A DNA stretch of 64,000 nt, from contig NZ_JAFEUP010000001.1 of the NCBI RefSeq assembly GCF_016901015.1, positions 806,001 through 870,000 on the forward strand, written 5' to 3'. Shown piece by piece: positions 63,992-64,000 of the stretch (positions within the stretch are counted from its first letter, which is position 1; the number at the start of each line of letters is the position of its first letter). The DNA comes from Zestomonas insulae. GTDB taxonomy: Bacteria > Pseudomonadota > Gammaproteobacteria > Pseudomonadales > Pseudomonadaceae. The notes under the pieces were generated by a model, which did not search any database, was not told the DNA's origin, and saw nothing but the letters and a program-made list of their open reading frames with translations. The translations under genes and the position numbers were made by a program.

Positions 63992-64000
63992 CGAAGGAAG

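Overview
This is a GC-rich stretch of a Pseudomonas-type chromosome. The core gene order (skp-bamA-rseP-dxr-cdsA-uppS-frr-pyrH-tsf-rpsB on the minus strand, then map-glnD-dapC-dapD on the plus strand, and later plsB, mexKJ/mexL, rsmJ, tsaB, adk, ppc) is, from memory, that of P. aeruginosa. Extra blocks are inserted between these conserved genes, so the species is probably another Pseudomonas. Nothing in the window looks like a prophage, IS element or CRISPR array. The window is almost completely coding, and no gene-free stretch exceeds 300 bases. It starts inside skp and ends about 210 bases upstream of ppc.

Layout. 1-10332 (minus): envelope and translation superoperon covering outer-membrane assembly (skp, bamA), sigma-E protease (rseP), isoprenoid, phospholipid and undecaprenyl precursors (dxr, cdsA, uppS), ribosome recycling, UMP kinase, EF-Ts and S2, with hairpin terminators between rpsB/tsf, tsf/pyrH and rseP/bamA. 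10596-18509 (plus): map, glnD, lysine genes dapC and dapD around a small ArsC/Spx-like protein, and the sulfur-transfer pair csdA-csdE. tcdA, the tRNA t6A-cyclising partner of that pair, converges on it. 19601-24635 (plus): an NdvB-type GH17-GT2 beta-glucan synthase, dapE, rlmA and a small hypothetical. 24698-29610 (minus): a cold-shock protein and a four-gene Gld-type ABC exporter operon.

29846-39430: a glycine-zipper protein, plsB, a DUF4197 protein, a LysR regulator, an HPP-CBS membrane protein, a metallo-hydrolase with an orphan polyamine-binding protein, the queuosine-precursor transporter yhhQ with a preQ1-I riboswitch at its start, and a SPOUT RNA methyltransferase. 39489-44162: a small catabolic island (Rieske oxygenase and TetR regulator divergent from an enoyl-CoA hydratase and an acyl-CoA ligase) with a clear TetR-type operator between them. 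44256-51581 (minus): the tightly coupled operon wecB-nfrB-nfrA-ybcH. It is the counterpart of the E. coli phage-N4-receptor polysaccharide system, and its synthase carries C-terminal MshEN-like (c-di-GMP-binding) repeats. 51740-56655: MexJK RND efflux pump with its divergent repressor MexL. 56684-63789 (minus): rsmJ, an extensin-like protein, a DUF72 protein, a small hypothetical, tsaB, adk and ppc.

Dispersed repeats lie in intergenic gaps: one classical Pseudomonas REP doublet (REPIN) and two copies of a second inverted doublet built on a GGATTCCCGC hairpin. The strongest points for follow-up are the preQ1 riboswitch, the repeat-duplicated c-di-GMP region of NfrB and its operon, two near-perfect palindromic operators (35960-35984 and 41296-41314), and a chain of small hairpins with GGA motifs at the right edge.
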